A stretch of 64,000 nucleotides of DNA from Verrucomicrobiaceae bacterium (GTDB lineage: Bacteria; Verrucomicrobiota; Verrucomicrobiia; Verrucomicrobiales; Verrucomicrobiaceae): assembly GCA_027489965.1 (NCBI GenBank), contig JAIXZA010000084.1, forward strand, positions 18,225 to 82,224, given 5' to 3'. The notes beneath the pieces are model-generated. The model worked only from the letters and a program-made list of their open reading frames with translations, searched no databases and was not told where the DNA came from. Position numbers and translations under genes: made by a program. Positions 27,414 through 36,920 of the stretch are shown piece by piece; the stretch's first letter is position 1, and every line of letters starts with the position of its first letter.

Positions 27414-29729
27414 TTACTTTTTCTCCTCTGCCTTTGCTGTGGTTGGAGTCTTGGTGGACAGCTCCAAGAAGTCACGGAGGATGTTAACAGTTTCGAACTT
27501 CACAGGCTCGATGCCGTAAGGGAACTGGGAACCTTCTGGCTCGGCGTCTTCATCGTCGGACTTTTTGGCCATTCTCATGCCAGTGCTTTGCTCGCGGCTG
27601 AAGGCGGACTCAGGGACGAGGTCGGCTTTGTCCACGTTATCTAAAGTGAGGTGATAGGTCTTAAAGCCGCCGTCTTTGATCTTAGCCGTGATTTCTTTGG
27701 CGCGTGCTTCTCTTTCGGCTTCTTGTTTTTCGCGGCGCTGTTTGGCTTCTTTGGAGTCCTTTTCACGCTCTGCCAAATTCAGGCTGAGGGTGTTTCTGTC
27801 GATGCGTTCCTTGAGACGCTTCGATTCGTCGATGACGTTTTGGAATTCTGGATTGGCTTTGATCCGCTCTTCCATGCGCTTGCGGAGCTCTTCAATGGGA
27901 AGTGGGTTTTTGGTGAAGAGATTGTATTTCTGCGCTGGTATGGTGTCGTATGGCAGTGGATTCTCAGCAGAGCCTTCTCCGATGTCGAGGACGTCGCGGA
28001 TGGACGGAAGCACCAATTCTGGTTCCACACCTTTAAGCTGTGTCGATCCACCAGCGATGCGGTAGAATTTCTGAATGGTGACTTTCAAGTTTCCAGCGCG
28101 GTCTTTTTTGGCAAAGAAGGGCATGAAACGCTCGACTGGCAGGATGGTCTGAACGGTGCCTTTACCAAAGGTGGACTTGTCACCCACGATGAGGGCGCGG
28201 TGGTAGTCCTGGAGGGCGGCGGCTAGAATTTCAGAGGCTGAAGCGCTGGTCTTGTCGGTAAGGACGATCATTGGGCCGCTGTAGAAGGCTTTTTCATTCT
28301 CGCACTCACGGAAGGAGATGGTTCCACGCCAGTCTTTGGCTTGAACGACCGGGCCGGAGGGGACAAAGAGACCGGTGAGACGGATGGCTTCTTCCAGTGA
28401 ACCACCACCGTTACCACGCAGATCGAGTACAAGTCCGTCGATGCTTTCCTTCATGAGACGGCTGAGCAAACGCTGGACGTCGTCAGTGGTGGAGACGGTG
28501 CCATCTTCCATGTCAGCATAGAAGGAGGAGAGATTGATCCAACCCACTTTCAGGGGCTTACCCAATTCAGATGGGGTGAGGAGGAGTTCGGCATTGGCCA
28601 ATTTCTCTTTCAGCTCGACTGGACCGCGAGTGATGGTGACGATTTTGGTCGTGGTCGGGTCGGCCGCTGGATTGACGCGCATGCGGACGATGGAACCTTC
28701 TTTGCCGCGGATCATATCGACGATCTTTTGCAGCTTCATGTATTTGGTTTCCACAAACTCAGCATCTCCTTGGGCGACACCAGTGATTTTGTCATTCAGA
28801 GTGAGATCACCTTGCTTGTCGGCTGGGCCACCGACAACGATCCCCTGAATTTGGGCTACGTCATCAACCACTCCGAGGAGCGCGCCGATGCCTACCAGCT
28901 TGTGCTTCATCTGGATATTGAAGCTATCTGTTTCCTGGACGCTCATGTACTCTGTATGCGGATCATAGGCAGAGGAGAGGCAGGAGAGGAAATAATCGAC
29001 GACGGTCTCTTGATCGTTCTCATTGATGCTTTCGATGAGGCGGTCGTAGTCCTTCATGACACGTTGCTGAGGCGTGAGGTCTTTTTCTTTGTCTTCATTG
29101 GCGACTTCTTTTTTCACTTCGCCTTCTGGCTTTTTCGCGGCGCTATCCGCTGGCTTCTCAGCGGCTTTTTTGGCGGCTTTCTCGGCCTTCTTCTTGGCTT
29201 CTTCGGCCTTGGCTTCGTCAATGAGCTTTTCCTGAAGCATGTTGTCTTCCAGGATGTCTAGCCAGAGCTTGTCCTGCTCTGCAACGTTTTTTGGATAAGG
29301 GGCTTTGTCACGCTTGAGCTCGACTTTGCGATCTGAATCAAAGGTAAACTTGTGGCTATCCAGAGTCTTTTTGATGAAGGCGATGCGCTCTTCGACACGT
29401 TTTTTGTAGATGTCGTAGATCTCGATAGCGGGGCTGATGTTACGCATCAGGACTTGATCGTCGAGTGTGGTCTCGTAGTTGGCTTTGAAGCCATCGACGT
29501 CTTCCTGAGTAAAGAAAACGTGTTTAAAGTCGAGCAGGTTCAGGTAGTTCTGCAGCAGCTTGGCTGACAGTTCGTCATCAAAGTCGCGGTGAGAGTAATG
29601 CTGGCTCTGAAGCATGTAGGCGACATGCATGGCGACCTGGCCGAAATTGGTGTCACTGGCGGCCGGGGCAGCGGTGAGTGTTACGGCAGCGAGTGATGCG
29701 GCCAGAATGGACAAAGGTTTACGGATCAT
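27414..29729 (-). CDS. prc: Tail-specific (carboxy-terminal processing) protease
   Basis: A 771-residue exported S41 peptidase of the Prc/Tsp type, which degrades or trims periplasmic proteins from their C-termini. The start at 29729 (MIRKPLSILAASLAA) gives a signal peptide; the frame continues upstream without one. A long helical N-terminal domain with QHYSHRDFDDELS is followed by an acidic, lysine-rich insert (about residues 185-235). Then come a PDZ domain and the catalytic core, with the Ser in TSASASEI and the Lys in DKSTFGKGTVQ. A C-terminal helical domain matches DUF3340-like tails. The length is close to the roughly 680 residues of the Escherichia coli enzyme plus the insert. Confidence 0.88.
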   Translation of the reverse strand: MIRKPLSILAASLAAVTLTAAPAASDTNFGQVAMHVAYMLQSQHYSHRDFDDELSAKLLQNYLNLLDFKHVFFTQEDVDGFKANYETTLDDQVLMRNISPAIEIYDIYKKRVEERIAFIKKTLDSHKFTFDSDRKVELKRDKAPYPKNVAEQDKLWLDILEDNMLQEKLIDEAKAEEAKKKAEKAAKKAAEKPADSAAKKPEGEVKKEVANEDKEKDLTPQQRVMKDYDRLIESINENDQETVVDYFLSCLSSAYDPHTEYMSVQETDSFNIQMKHKLVGIGALLGVVDDVAQIQGIVVGGPADKQGDLTLNDKITGVAQGDAEFVETKYMKLQKIVDMIRGKEGSIVRMRVNPAADPTTTKIVTITRGPVELKEKLANAELLLTPSELGKPLKVGWINLSSFYADMEDGTVSTTDDVQRLLSRLMKESIDGLVLDLRGNGGGSLEEAIRLTGLFVPSGPVVQAKDWRGTISFRECENEKAFYSGPMIVLTDKTSASASEILAAALQDYHRALIVGDKSTFGKGTVQTILPVERFMPFFAKKDRAGNLKVTIQKFYRIAGGSTQLKGVEPELVLPSIRDVLDIGEGSAENPLPYDTIPAQKYNLFTKNPLPIEELRKRMEERIKANPEFQNVIDESKRLKERIDRNTLSLNLAEREKDSKEAKQRREKQEAEREARAKEITAKIKDGGFKTYHLTLDNVDKADLVPESAFSREQSTGMRMAKKSDDEDAEPEGSQFPYGIEPVKFETVNILRDFLELSTKTPTTAKAEEKK

Positions 29730-29832
29730 ATAAAAAGGCTTATCCTTATAACGCTGCGTGCAGAGGTATTCGTTAATGATTTTGTGGTTTGCTGGTTGAA
29801 TTGTCCAACGGTTTCCCACACTAAGAGGCACT

Positions 29833-30456
29833 ATGGCTGATATTTCCACATATACGGGCGGCATCGCTCAGACCAATGGCTACCTTTTTACTCTCCCAGG
29901 GGGCACGATTCTGGTGGATGCGCCAGATGGGGTGGCGGCTTGGCTCAAAAAGCGCGGGGTGAAGGTGGATGCACTTTTGCTGACACATCAGCATTTTGAT
30001 CATGTGATGGACGCGGCGGCGGTCAAGGAGCAGCAGGGATGTCAGGTATATGCCTGGTCCACACTGTCGAAGGAATTAACCCTGGAGGCGCTCTTTGGTG
30101 CCTCAAGGGGTAGTGCGTACGCAGTGCCTGAGTTTGTGGTGGATGTGGTGCTGGCGGGTCTGCCTGAGGTGGCTGTGCTGGGCGCAAACTTTGAGCTGAT
30201 GCATGTGCCGGGGCATTCTCCAGATAGCCTTTGTTTTTATTTGGCTGAGGCCAAGTGGCTATTTGGCGGTGATGTGCTTTTCTTGGATGGAGTTGGCCGT
30301 ACGGACTTCCCGGGTGGTTCCTTTGAGCAGCTGGCGGCGGGGATTGAAACCAAGCTGTGGCCTCTACCGGCGGTGACCACGGTCTGGTCGGGGCACGGTG
30401 ATGAGACGACGATCGGACGGGAAAAAGCAGAGAATCCGTTTGTCGGTCAGGCTTGA
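29833..30456 (+). CDS. Metallo-beta-lactamase-fold hydrolase (glyoxalase II-like)
   Basis: A 207-residue cytosolic hydrolase. The metal-binding motif THQHFDH (His52, His54, Asp56, His57) is intact. GHSPDSLCFY supplies the next His, GGDVLF the bridging Asp and WSGHGDETTIG the last His. The order and spacing match glyoxalase II-like thioester hydrolases. The substrate is unknown. It is transcribed away from the tail-specific protease gene. Its last 10 bp overlap the convergent sugar kinase gene. Confidence 0.82.
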   Translation: MADISTYTGGIAQTNGYLFTLPGGTILVDAPDGVAAWLKKRGVKVDALLLTHQHFDHVMDAAAVKEQQGCQVYAWSTLSKELTLEALFGASRGSAYAVPEFVVDVVLAGLPEVAVLGANFELMHVPGHSPDSLCFYLAEAKWLFGGDVLFLDGVGRTDFPGGSFEQLAAGIETKLWPLPAVTTVWSGHGDETTIGREKAENPFVGQA

Positions 30457-31376
30457 TCCATGGCCAGTCTGGTCATGGCGCTCTGAACATCTCCACGGTG
30501 TGGCATTCCCTCTTGAGCCCCCAGCTGGAGAGTCGATAGAGCGGCGGCAACATTGGCCCACTTGACCGATTCATTGATGGAGACGCCTTCGGCAAAATGC
30601 GCCGTAAATGCTCCAGCAAAGGCATCTCCGGCACCGGTCGTATCTACGGGTGTGATAGGATGGGCTGGCGCTTCACTGAGAGTGATTTTAGAGAGGCATA
30701 GAGTGGGTTTAGGACCTCGGGTGATGATGAGTTGGCGGATGCCTTTGCTGCTCAGTTGTCCTTGAATTCCGGCGGGGTCGGTGATCCCAAAGATCTGAGC
30801 GGCTTCCTTTTCGTTAACGATGAGGACGTCAATCGTCACCTCTCCCCACGGGAAGTCTGCGCGGATGGGGGAAGCGTTAAGAATAGCAGGGACAGAGGTT
30901 TCATTGGCGATGCCAATGGCTGCCAACACTGTATCGAGAGGGATCTCCATCTGCACGAGCATGGCTTTAGAAACAGCAATGCGTGAGCGCTGCATTTTCA
31001 CCGAGGGTGCGGTAAGGGCGGTATTGGCTCCGGGTATGACGATGATTTGGTTTTCTCCCTGAGCATCCACGCTGATAAAAGCGGAGCCTGTGCTGCCGCG
31101 AATGGTGTTCAGGGAGCTGCAATTGATGTTTTCTCGCCTGAGATGATTGCGGTAATCGCGGCCCTCTGGATCATCGCCGAGACAGGCAATGATGTTCACC
31201 TGAGCTCCTTGACGAGCGGCGGCGAGCGCTTGATTGCCGCCTTTGCCGCCGAAGCGTTTTTCTAATTTCGAGGCCAGCACAGTTTCACCCGCTGTGGGCA
31301 AGTGCGTCACCTGCGCGATGAGGTCCACGTTGAGTGAGCCGAGAACGACGATGTTTGCTGCATTGGATCTTGCCAT
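30447..31376 (-). CDS. rbsK: Ribokinase-like PfkB-family sugar kinase
   Basis: A 309-residue carbohydrate kinase, most similar in pattern to ribokinase, which makes ribose 5-phosphate from ribose and ATP. The N-terminal signature GSLNVDLIAQV is followed by FGGKGGNQALAAARQGA at the first PfkB motif. The second motif, DTTGAGDAFAGAF, holds the catalytic Asp. There is no ribose transporter nearby, so the exact sugar is an inference. The 3' end overlaps the hydrolase gene by 10 bp in convergent orientation. Confidence 0.82.
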   Translation of the reverse strand: MARSNAANIVVLGSLNVDLIAQVTHLPTAGETVLASKLEKRFGGKGGNQALAAARQGAQVNIIACLGDDPEGRDYRNHLRRENINCSSLNTIRGSTGSAFISVDAQGENQIIVIPGANTALTAPSVKMQRSRIAVSKAMLVQMEIPLDTVLAAIGIANETSVPAILNASPIRADFPWGEVTIDVLIVNEKEAAQIFGITDPAGIQGQLSSKGIRQLIITRGPKPTLCLSKITLSEAPAHPITPVDTTGAGDAFAGAFTAHFAEGVSINESVKWANVAAALSTLQLGAQEGMPHRGDVQSAMTRLAMDQA

Positions 31377-31414
31377 GCGATGGAATACAGAGGCTGTGGA
31401 GCTGATCTAGCCTA

Positions 31415-33988
31415 TTACTTCAGCTTAATGAGCCGATCTTTAGTCCAGGCGAGCCCTTGCTGAATGACTTCGTCACCAGGACTGACGGCAGCAAGTTGCT
31501 CCCATTTCTGAGCGCCTTTAGTGAAGGCTTCTTTGGCTTCCGCTTTTTTAGAGAGTGACTGGCTTGTGTGTCCTAGCACGCCATACATTTGGGCGAGCTG
31601 GATCTCCCACTGTCGGCGTTCGGGTGAGGTGGCTGTTTGCTGATCTTTGGCTAAAAGTGCCTCCATGGCCTCGATGGCTTGTTTGACAATGGGGAGCCCG
31701 GAGTTGGGTTTCCCTAGATCGGACATCAGTTCCGCATACTCACCGCGCATTTTCGCAAGGAGCGCACCATAGCGAATGTTGTCCTTTTCATCAGCTAGGA
31801 TTTCATTGAGCAGCTCAATGCCGTCTTGCTTCTTTTTGACTGCATCGCCTGGAGTTCCTGCATCCCGATCTAGCAGGGAGATATCGCCATAATTGCGCGC
31901 CATGAGGTACTTTACATCAGCCCATTCTGGCAAAAGACGATTCAGTTCCAGGAGGATCGGAATGGCTTGTTGATGAGCTTCACGGGCCTCTTTGGCACCG
32001 ATATTCTTGCTGATGAGTTCAGCAAGCTCGGTGTAAGCTTCCGCCAAAAGCAGCGCCTGTTCCTGATTGCGAGGAGACGAGTTCATGACCAGCTGACCCA
32101 TCTCTGTCACGGCATCAATGAGTGTGGTCAGGGCATCCTGAAGTCGCCCGGCTTCCCGCTGGGCCTGGCCTTTAGCAAACTTGGCTCTGGCGAGCAGGAA
32201 GTTCTCATCAGCAATCAATTCAGCACCAATGATCGCTGGATCTAGCACCTCGGGCACCTTGGCCAAGGCTTTTTCGGCTTCGGTTAAATCACCTGATTGA
32301 AGAGTCCGACGTCCGTATTCCATCCAGGCGCGTGCGGATTCATTCCTGGCGAGCCGATTCTTTGGATCGGCACTCAGGCCCTCGGTCAATGCCGATGTGG
32401 CTCCTTTGAGAAGAGTTAAGGAGGCTGCCCGCTCGCCACGATGATCATGAATGTCTGAAAGCAGCAGGCTGTAGCGGCCCAGCCATTGTTGATAGAGTGG
32501 GCCTTGAGGTGTGGTGCCAGCACTCTGTAAAAGTAGCGCCGCCTGATCTCGTGCTTTTTGCAGATAGGTCAAAGCCTGGGTGTGGTCACGCAGGCGCAGG
32601 TAAATTTGGCCAATATTGCCATAGGCCCGCAAGCGCTCGACGCCAAGAGCTGGATTCGCCTCTAAAGCGGGAAGTCCAGCGGTGCAGAAGCTGAGGGCCT
32701 CTTTAAGTTGGCCTTTGGAGAACTCGACATCGAGCTGATTGTTCGTTGGTGTTTGCAGGAGCTGCGTGAGGAACTGATCCACGGCATTCTGGGAATGCTG
32801 AAGATTCATATCCGCCGTCTTTTTCTCGTTGATGGCGGTATCACGCTGCTGGGTCAGTAAGCCGATTTTATCATCGCGCACTTTTTTCTCCTGGGCCAAA
32901 ACGCTGTCTTGCTGGGAAATGATGACCTCATCTTTTTGAGCCCGACGCAACTGGGAAAAGCCATAGATAATGCTGAGCGTCAGGCCTGTGGCCAAAGCAA
33001 TCCCAATCGCCATCAGAGTGCGGACTTTGATGGCCTGCTTTTTCCGTTCCTGAACGGTCTGCTCACGCGACTCTTCGAGGAGGTAGTCAGATTCCAGGAC
33101 CTCAAACTCGCGGACCACTTCCCGCAGATCGGACCAGCGGGCAGCAGGATTCAGGTCCAGGGCGCGCTCAATGATGTTTCGGCGGCGTTCGTCCCATTTG
33201 GAATGGGGCATAGTTGGCCAGCTGATTTTTGGCTGTGCTCGGACGGCGCTCACCAGCGCGCTACTATCAATACCATAGGCTAGTCCAGAGGCAGCCTTCG
33301 TTTGCACCAGATTCAGCTGATCCTGCCATGCCTGCGCAGCGCGTGGGAACTTACCCGTCAGAAGGCGATAAGACAAAACACCAAAGCTATAAACGTCCCA
33401 AGAAGGGCCATAACCTGCGAAGACCCCGTCTGGGTTCTCTGCCTGTTCGGGGCAAAGATGCACAAAATGGTCTGTCAGTTCCAAATGATGAATGCCACCT
33501 ACCCAACCTTGGGCGATGTCCGTGAGGCGAATGCTAGACTCGGCATCATCCTCCAGCAGGACATTGCAGGGGCGCAGATTGCCATGCGGGATGCCGTGCT
33601 TGTGCAGCCAGGAGAGAGCATCCGCGACCTGATAAATATAACTCCAAGCGCTCTCGGCAGGGATTCCATTGCAGACGGACTCCAAGGTTGGCGACTGCCA
33701 CTGGCGGCGGCCCTGACTATCCTTTGTCATGACGCCCACCAATGGTGTGGCTAGGTAATAAGGACTCCTATCAAAATTGTAATCTTCAATCGCTAAAATA
33801 CCGCGATGATGCGGCATCTGCTGCATCGCCTGGATAGCCGTGCTGAGCGACTTGCGATTGATCGCCATTGAAGAGAAAATCTTCACGGCACAGGACTTTC
33901 CACCTGCACTAGCGCGATACACAGCTCCACAGCGGCCACTGCCGATCAAATCCAACAACTCATGTCCAGCAATCTCGGGGAGACTCAT
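31415..33988 (-). CDS. Serine/threonine-kinase-like protein with TPR domain, probable pseudokinase
   Basis: An 857-residue membrane protein. A kinase fold covers about residues 8-300. The glycine loop IGSGRCGAVYRA and the ATP-anchoring Lys36 (CAVKIF) are present. The catalytic loop reads HGNLRPCNVLL, so the Asp of HRD is replaced by Asn137, and DFG is replaced by DIA (157-159). One membrane segment at about residues 325-345 leads to a coiled coil and then a long tetratricopeptide-repeat region. This kinase-membrane-TPR layout is common in PVC bacteria. The lost catalytic Asp suggests a binding or scaffolding role. It ends upstream of gmk on the same strand. Confidence 0.8.
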   Translation of the reverse strand: MSLPEIAGHELLDLIGSGRCGAVYRASAGGKSCAVKIFSSMAINRKSLSTAIQAMQQMPHHRGILAIEDYNFDRSPYYLATPLVGVMTKDSQGRRQWQSPTLESVCNGIPAESAWSYIYQVADALSWLHKHGIPHGNLRPCNVLLEDDAESSIRLTDIAQGWVGGIHHLELTDHFVHLCPEQAENPDGVFAGYGPSWDVYSFGVLSYRLLTGKFPRAAQAWQDQLNLVQTKAASGLAYGIDSSALVSAVRAQPKISWPTMPHSKWDERRRNIIERALDLNPAARWSDLREVVREFEVLESDYLLEESREQTVQERKKQAIKVRTLMAIGIALATGLTLSIIYGFSQLRRAQKDEVIISQQDSVLAQEKKVRDDKIGLLTQQRDTAINEKKTADMNLQHSQNAVDQFLTQLLQTPTNNQLDVEFSKGQLKEALSFCTAGLPALEANPALGVERLRAYGNIGQIYLRLRDHTQALTYLQKARDQAALLLQSAGTTPQGPLYQQWLGRYSLLLSDIHDHRGERAASLTLLKGATSALTEGLSADPKNRLARNESARAWMEYGRRTLQSGDLTEAEKALAKVPEVLDPAIIGAELIADENFLLARAKFAKGQAQREAGRLQDALTTLIDAVTEMGQLVMNSSPRNQEQALLLAEAYTELAELISKNIGAKEAREAHQQAIPILLELNRLLPEWADVKYLMARNYGDISLLDRDAGTPGDAVKKKQDGIELLNEILADEKDNIRYGALLAKMRGEYAELMSDLGKPNSGLPIVKQAIEAMEALLAKDQQTATSPERRQWEIQLAQMYGVLGHTSQSLSKKAEAKEAFTKGAQKWEQLAAVSPGDEVIQQGLAWTKDRLIKLK

Positions 33989-34121
33989 GCAGCGGGCTCT
34001 AGGTTGATTGTCATGGTAGGTGGTTCAGTGCCAACTGGCTGAGCTGGCACTAAGCGAAAAGATGCAGCATTTGCCCAAAGGAATCAAGCCGCGCCTTAAA
34101 CTTGAGAAAGAAAGTCTTTCT

Positions 34122-34736
34122 TTAATCTAGCTCTAAATAAAGGCTGCTGCGCAGGCGCTCGGCTTCAATCAAGGTGCGGAATTTTGCCTCATCACTCTCC
34201 CTGGTGTCGCTGATCAGGCAGTAGCGGTAGTCACGCCAATGCTTCATTTCCGCCTCCGCATTCACCATGCGTAATTCCACGACTTCGGCGCTGTCGGTAC
34301 CCCGTCCAGATAAGCGATTACGCAGTTCATTCAGACTGGGTGGCATGACAAAAATGTCTGTTAGGCAATGGCGCACTAGGTCATCTTCGCAGCCTCGCAC
34401 CTGGTTGGCTCCCTGAACATCGATGTCCATAAACACGTCCACCCCACGACGGAGATTGTCAAAAACGTAGCTCTTGAGCGTCCCATACCAGCGATTGTGC
34501 ACTCGGGCGTATTCAAAGAGCTCGCCACGGTCCACCCTGGCTAAAAAGTCAGCTTCATCCAAAAAGAAATAATCCTTTCCATCCACCTCGCCCGGCCTAG
34601 GTGGGCGAGTCGTGCAGGAGACAGAAAAGACGGACGAAGTGCCATCACAGACCTTCCGGCAGAGCGTGGTCTTGCCTGTCCCTGAAGGGCCGGAGACGAC
34701 GATCAGCATACCAAGGCGGGGTGTGTTTGGAGTCAT
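34122..34736 (-). CDS. gmk: Guanylate kinase
   Basis: A 204-residue enzyme that phosphorylates GMP to GDP. The P-loop GPSGTGKTTL lies near the N-terminus. SCTTRPPRPGEVDGKDYFF is the GMP-binding segment, and DIDVQGANQVR and a typical lid follow. The start at ATG 34736 (MTPNTPRLG) is preferred over ATG 34760, which would add eight residues. Family length is about 200-210. The usual neighbour rpoZ is not here. Confidence 0.93.
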   Translation of the reverse strand: MTPNTPRLGMLIVVSGPSGTGKTTLCRKVCDGTSSVFSVSCTTRPPRPGEVDGKDYFFLDEADFLARVDRGELFEYARVHNRWYGTLKSYVFDNLRRGVDVFMDIDVQGANQVRGCEDDLVRHCLTDIFVMPPSLNELRNRLSGRGTDSAEVVELRMVNAEAEMKHWRDYRYCLISDTRESDEAKFRTLIEAERLRSSLYLELD

Positions 34737-34856
34737 AGATATGCGTTTACCCATGCCCATCCTTCACGCAACCGCTTTGGCAAAGTAGCTCACCCTCGAA
34801 AGGCAGATTCGCAAGAAGGTTGCCAGTCGTCATTCGCGGTTTAGCATGAGGCCGTG

Positions 34857-35831
34857 ATGCGTCTCTCTCTTGTTTTGATTATCACTGGGATCTGTCTGGC
34901 TGCCCAGGCCCAAGATACCGGTCCGAAAGGCAATGCTGTCAATGTGCCTACGGATCGCAACAAGATCCTGCAACTTCAGATCTTCATGGATAAGCATCTC
35001 TTTGGCCCTGGGAAGCTGGACGGAGCTATCGGCGAGTTCACCTACAAAGCCATCGTGAATTACAACTTTGCTCGTGGACACAAGGACATTTACAATTGGT
35101 CGTATGCCCTAGCCGAAGCTGAGCGTGAGGTGCCAGTTGTTTTTGCTGCCTTTAAAATCCGCTCTGACCTCATGCGCTACGTGGCCCCAGATTTGCCGAT
35201 GGATCCAGAGGACCAGGTCAAATTCCCCTACATGGCTTATCGCAGTATGTTGGAACTCGTCGCCGAACGCTTTCACACGGAGGAGGAATTTCTCATCAAA
35301 ATCAATCCTGATAAAAACCTGGCCAAACTCAAGGCCAACAGTTTGATCGTTGTGCCCAATGTCAGTTCCTTTCGGATTGAGGACGTGAAGTCCATGGCCA
35401 GCTTCAAGGCCGATCCTGCTCTTAGCAAAAACACCATCGTGGTTGATACGACTGAGCGTATCGCCGTGGTTTACAGCCCGACGGAAAAGCTGCTCGCCGC
35501 CTTCCCCATCACGCCAGGCAAGCCTGAATTCATTCCCGTGGGCAGTTGGAAACTCATGACCATGATGACCACGCCAACCTTCCGCTACGACAAGCAATTC
35601 CTGGAAGAAGGCGTGCGTGGCAAGGAGGCCTTCCAGCTACCACCCGGCCCGAACAGCCCCATCGGCATCATTTGGAATGGCATTAGCAAATCAGGCATCG
35701 GACTCCACGGGACGGCTTCCCCAAAGACCATCGGCCGCAGTCAAAGCGCTGGTTGCGTCCGCTTTGCCAATTGGGACGCCATTCGTCTGCCCAGTCTCGT
35801 GCGGCCAGGGGCTAAGGTGATCGTGAGATAA
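34857..35831 (+). CDS. L,D-transpeptidase (YkuD family)
   Basis: A 324-residue exported enzyme that forms or edits 3-3 cross-links in peptidoglycan. A signal peptide runs to about residue 20 (LAAQAQ). Next is a peptidoglycan-binding-like helical region (KLDGAIGEFTYKAIVNYN). The YkuD domain follows in the C-terminal half, with HGTASPKTIGRSQSAGCVRF carrying the catalytic His and Cys in the SxGC(I/V)R signature. ATG 34857 is preferred over the adjacent GTG 34854. Its envelope role fits the NlpC/P60 lipoprotein found at 16.6 kb. Confidence 0.88.
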   Translation: MRLSLVLIITGICLAAQAQDTGPKGNAVNVPTDRNKILQLQIFMDKHLFGPGKLDGAIGEFTYKAIVNYNFARGHKDIYNWSYALAEAEREVPVVFAAFKIRSDLMRYVAPDLPMDPEDQVKFPYMAYRSMLELVAERFHTEEEFLIKINPDKNLAKLKANSLIVVPNVSSFRIEDVKSMASFKADPALSKNTIVVDTTERIAVVYSPTEKLLAAFPITPGKPEFIPVGSWKLMTMMTTPTFRYDKQFLEEGVRGKEAFQLPPGPNSPIGIIWNGISKSGIGLHGTASPKTIGRSQSAGCVRFANWDAIRLPSLVRPGAKVIVR

Positions 35832-35949
35832 CCACGTCTGAATTTTTCGATTCAGGCGTGACCGATTCCATCGGGTGCTGGTGGAAGGATCGCAAATTTG
35901 ATTGCATTTTTCAGGTGAGTTTTTGAATCTTCGGATCTAGTTTGGTGCC

Positions 35950-36825
35950 ATGACGTCAACCAACAATCCTCATTACCTGCGCTTTTTCAGTGCTGTGGGA
36001 GTGATTTGTGTTTTTGGGGTTCTCGGCTGTACAGCGCTAAAACTACCCGGCAAGGCTCCAAAGAAAACGGATGCTGCTGCGAATGTCGAAAAACCTGAGA
36101 AGGACAAGGACAAAGCCGAGTCAAAGATCGCTGATGCGGCGTCATCGGTAGATCTGAGTTTTCTCCTGACGATGAATTATTCTGAGGCCAAGGCGATATC
36201 GGCCCAGACGATGGAACTCCCACATGGGGTGCGGATTGCAGCGGATAGCATTGAGGTTCTAAAAATGGACAAGGAGAACAATCCCAAGCGTATCCGCGCC
36301 AAGGGAAAGGTTTACATTGAAAGTGGTGAGGGACAGGATTCTTCCAAGGCGCTTTGTCAGGAGGCGCTCATTACCTTTGATGAAATCATTCTCCGGGGAA
36401 AACCCATCCTCCAGCGTGGTGGCAGCATTGTCGAGGGGCTGAATGATCAAACGGTCGCTTACATGCTGGGAACTCGACTGCGCGTCATTGGGCTTCACCG
36501 TTTGACCAATCAAGACACCATGGTGGCCATGTTACCGGATTTAGGCCCCTGGGCGTCTGGGCCAAATCTCTTGCTTCCAGCTTTGGCAGAGGACTCGGTG
36601 CCCAATAATATTCGTGAAGAAATGCTCAAGGCCGCAGAGGCGGAGGCTGTGTTACAATACAATCGTTCCGAAGCCCAGAGCCAACCGGATGCTCCACCGG
36701 CACCTTGGGTGAAAGGTGTTGAGGGTAAGCCAGAATCGACTCCTTTGAAATCAGCTGCGCCTGCCGTCAAAGCGAACGAAGGCAGGCGTAGTTCTGCTAA
36801 ACCTAGTGTTCGCAAGGCGGCCTAA
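35950..36825 (+). CDS. Lipoprotein with an OstA-like region
   Basis: A 291-residue predicted lipoprotein with lipobox VLGC. A lysine- and alanine-rich linker follows. The central part (about residues 75-190) has the pattern of OstA/LptA-like beta-jellyroll domains, with IRAKGKVYIESGEG, CQEALITFDEIILRGKP and LNDQTVAYMLGTRL. The C-terminal 60 residues are low in complexity and rich in Pro, Ala and Lys. No lipopolysaccharide export genes are adjacent, so a role in glycolipid transport is only a suggestion. It stands alone between the L,D-transpeptidase and azurin genes. Confidence 0.5.
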   Translation: MTSTNNPHYLRFFSAVGVICVFGVLGCTALKLPGKAPKKTDAAANVEKPEKDKDKAESKIADAASSVDLSFLLTMNYSEAKAISAQTMELPHGVRIAADSIEVLKMDKENNPKRIRAKGKVYIESGEGQDSSKALCQEALITFDEIILRGKPILQRGGSIVEGLNDQTVAYMLGTRLRVIGLHRLTNQDTMVAMLPDLGPWASGPNLLLPALAEDSVPNNIREEMLKAAEAEAVLQYNRSEAQSQPDAPPAPWVKGVEGKPESTPLKSAAPAVKANEGRRSSAKPSVRKAA

Positions 36826-36920
36826 TCCAAAGGGTGGTCTTGTGCCTTGTATAAAAGGTGAAGCTCGATTGACGAAAGAGGCGTTATGAAGCGGGCGTTT
36901 CTTCGCGCACCTTTCTTTTC

